NCBI GenBank assembly: GCA_020137815.1
Contig: CM035360.1
Coordinates: 7,447,743-7,511,742 of the forward strand
Direction of reading: 5' to 3'
Length of the DNA stretch: 64,000 bases
Source: Hormiphora californensis
Lineage: Eukaryota; Ctenophora; Tentaculata; Cydippida; Pleurobrachiidae
How positions within the stretch are numbered: the stretch's first letter is position 1; the number at the start of each line of letters is the position of its first letter. Below, piece by piece: positions 61,696-64,000 of the stretch. The notes beneath the pieces are model-generated. The model was given only the letters and a program-made list of their open reading frames with translations. It was not told where the DNA came from and did not search any database. The position numbers and the translations under genes are program-made.

Positions 61696-61842
61696 CAGTC
61701 GGACCCCGATTTACCGGGATGCTCGGGGGATTGGGGAATGGGGGTTTCCCGGTAAATCGGGGTCAAATACTGTTAATTTCCTACTTCGGGGGAAGAATAT
61801 CCTCCCGTTAAATCGGGGTTTCGGTAAATCGGGGTCCGGCTG
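61696..61842. mobile_element. Short MITE with pogo-like ends
   Basis: 147 bp from CAGTCGGACCCCGATTTACCG to CGGTAAATCGGGGTCCGGCTG, with two internal copies of the GGTAAATCGGGGT motif. The ends match the right end of the foldback at 16698-19066. Confidence 0.75.
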
Positions 61843-62519
61843 TTATACATGCGTCTAGAGTCTAGACTTCTGTCAGGCCAATGCTCTGACCGCGGTTTTT
61901 GAAGGTTTTGAAGCGCTTCAAAAAATAAAAAAAATGGGTGAACTACAACTCCAGCCCCCCGGCTTACTTATGTGTGTATGCTAAGTACCAGGGTGTGGTA
62001 CATACTACGGTAGTATCAGGGTACATGTGGCAGGATAAACATGGGTAATATAAACAAATAACCCGGGCAATATATAGTAATATCTAGATCAACCTGATAA
62101 CAAGATACGATTAAACTAAGACTCATATCACGACTTGTATTCTTATTTTGGGCCGTACGCAGCTCTTACTTTATCGTGGCCCACGCTAAACTTAAAGTAA
62201 GAGCTAGTTTGAACAAGTCAAGTGAGGACATTGCACAAAACCAGTATCTACCACATAATGAACATATATCTTGACCAATGACCGCATTATATCCATCAAG
62301 TTGGCCTTTGCCCGTTGGTAAACCCATGGGGGTGCTAACAATCCTAGATGTGGGGGAGAGGGAATGAAGAACGTGTGTGGTGGGTTAATAATTAGCTGGG
62401 TACACTAACAGGAGCAGAAAAGGCCGATACTGACTGTCACAAACAACAAAAACTGTTGGACATGAATGCAAATGCATAAAGATTTTACACACAACATGTA
62501 TGGGGTCTGAGTCGGTAAA
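61843..62519. other. No gene seen
   Basis: Unique sequence with a short inverted motif (AGCTCTTACTTTA / TAAAGTAAGAGCT, 62160-62204). No coding exon recognised. Confidence 0.35.
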
Positions 62520-62534
62520 TATGGTGCTAACAAG

Positions 62535-62830
62535 AAGAATCGATATCTCGAGATATATATCGATATAGGAGATAGAGAAGATGCGATATGATCGAGAGAG
62601 AGAGAGATAGATAGAGCTCTATCTTGCTCGCTCGCACGATATGATATCTCATCTCTCTATCTCTAGCTCTCGCTCTCGCTATCTCGATATCTCTTGCTAT
62701 AGCTCTATCCGAGAGCTCGCTATAGCTCTCCCTCCTCTCCCTCTTACTCGCTCTCCTCTCTCTCTCTCTCTCTTTTCTGGTCTCTCACCGTTCTCTCTCT
62801 CTCTCTCTATGCGATAGAGCGTACCCAGAG
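62535..62830. repeat. GATATC/GAGA-CTCT low-complexity, locally self-complementary
   Basis: ATATCTCGAGATATAT palindromes, GAGAGATAGATAG and CTCGCTCGCTATCTC blocks. The tract folds back on itself in many registers. Confidence 0.7.
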
Positions 62831-62879
62831 AGAGGGAGAGAGGGGAGCATGCTCCTGAATCATGACCTAAGTTGTTAAT

Positions 62880-64000
62880 AATTGAAATAACTAGGCATAT
62901 CACAACACATACCTTGAATCAGCTGTCACTGTCAGGGATGAAGGAGACATGACACGTGTTAGATACCACAGCAACAATAACTAATCCGCTCCATAGTGCA
63001 GTTCCTGGGGAAAGAATTATACATCTTAAGCACTTGCAATAAAAAGGGGAAAGGGAACAAAAGGAAAATTAAAAACCAAAAAAACCCCCCCGGTTTTTAA
63101 GCCCCCAAAAATTTTAAAGAAAAAATTTTTGGGGAAGGGAAAAAAACCAAATAAGATTTTTTAAAAAGGGGGGTTTTTAAAAAATTTTTTGGGGAAATTA
63201 AAAAAAAGAGGGGGAAAAGGGAAAAGGGGGGGTTTTTAAAACCCGGGAAAAAGGAAAAGAAAAGGGAAAAGGGAGAAAAAAAAAGGGAAAAAAAGGAAAA
63301 AATTTCCCCTTTTAGGGCAGGGGGGAAAAAAACGGGGAGATCGGGGGGTTTTAAAGAAAGGGGGGGTTTTGGGGAAAGAGAGGGGGAAAAGGGGGGGGGA
63401 AAAAAACCAAAAAAAGTGGGCCCCAGAATGGGGAGAAAGAGAGGAAAGGGGGGGGGAAAAAAAAAAAAAAAAAAAGGGGGGGGGGGGGGGGGGGGGGGGG
63501 GGGGAAAAAAAAGGGGAAGAGGAAGAGAAGGAGGGGGGAAAGGGGGGGAAAAATTGACAAAATTTTTTAAATTTTAAAATACATATCAAAACATCCCTTT
63601 GTCAGCTGTTTCAGGGAAAGGGGGGAAACACTGTTAGATACCCCACACCCCAATAACTAATCCGCTCCATGGGGTTTCCGGGGAAAAATTATAATTTGCA
63701 ACATATCAGCAGATTTAACAGATCTTTGATTATAAAAAGGAATATCATTTATTAATAAAAATAAAAATATTTTTTTTGTTAAAATTCTCTTCCCCCCCCT
63801 TTTTTCTCCCCCCCCCCCCCACACAAATACCCACTTAAACCCCGTTTAAAGGGCCCCCCCCCCCTTTAGGGGGGGGGGGGGGGGGAAAAAAAAACCACTC
63901 CGGGTTTTCCTTTTTTCCCCAAAAATTCCAGGGTTTTCCCCATTATGAGAAAAATTGGGGGGTCCCTCACCCCCCCCTTGAGATTCCGGATACGTTCCCC
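62880..64000. other. Duplicated and quality-degraded end of the window
   Basis: 62900-63030 (ATCAGCTGTCACTGTCAGGG, GTTAGATACCACAGCAACAATAACTAATCCGCTCC) recurs at about 63590-63690 with homopolymer-type changes. Between and after (63040-63590, 63770-64000) there are mostly runs of G, A, C and T. Long Pro/Phe or Gly/Lys open frames here are artefacts. Confidence 0.75.

Noticed and set aside
63236-63589. Pro/Phe-rich 117-codon frame
   Set aside because: Lies in homopolymer-degraded sequence.

Overview
This is nuclear DNA of an invertebrate animal. Intron-containing genes for animal-type proteins are present (an Enigma-family PDZ-LIM protein, a galactose-3-O-sulfotransferase, an LDLa protein, RAB10, NME7, IQCH), together with CR1/Jockey-like LINEs, foldback (inverted-repeat) transposons and very many CT/GA microsatellites. 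Short introns and tight spacing would fit a sponge or another early-branching marine animal, but the species cannot be fixed from the sequence alone. All multi-exon models below were built by hand from splice signals and reading-frame phase.

Layout. 0.8-5.7 kb: an extracellular LDLa/Cys-rich gene (+), with a nest of foldback elements (1.4-4.7 kb) in or beside it. 6.6-15.3 kb: four genes on the minus strand (a small G-patch-like gene, NME7, a single-coding-exon IQCH, and ATP5F1D). 15.9-19.45 kb: a hairpin and a large pogo-TIR-like foldback flanked by about 370-bp direct repeats. 19.8-25.6 kb: COPS9 (59 aa) and RAB10 (+). 26.7-32.2 kb: a near full-length LINE with a CCCH zinc-finger ORF1 and an ORF2 broken by one base, joined to a long palindrome. 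32.6-39.9 kb: CCDC149 (+), with an antisense gene nested in one intron and a LINE fragment in another. 40.7-51.6 kb: a 15-exon PDZ plus three-LIM gene (+), with a four-exon unrecognised antisense gene nested in its intron 5. 52.1-53.9 kb: a Gal3ST-type sulfotransferase (-). 53.9-64 kb: a 38-bp minisatellite and duplicated blocks in which one copy is full of inflated homopolymers, probably an assembly or haplotype artefact; no convincing gene.

The genes do not form one pathway. NME7 and IQCH, which both act in cilia or flagella in animals, are adjacent and co-oriented. The most unusual content is mobile DNA: two families of ultra-short (about 42-57 bp) inverted-repeat insertions with visible target-site duplications, one with an internal empty/filled-site comparison; a TTAA-flanked foldback inserted in one arm of a larger foldback, whose other arm preserves the empty site; and an 8-bp-TSD element in NME7 intron 1 that carries a tRNA-Val-like sequence.
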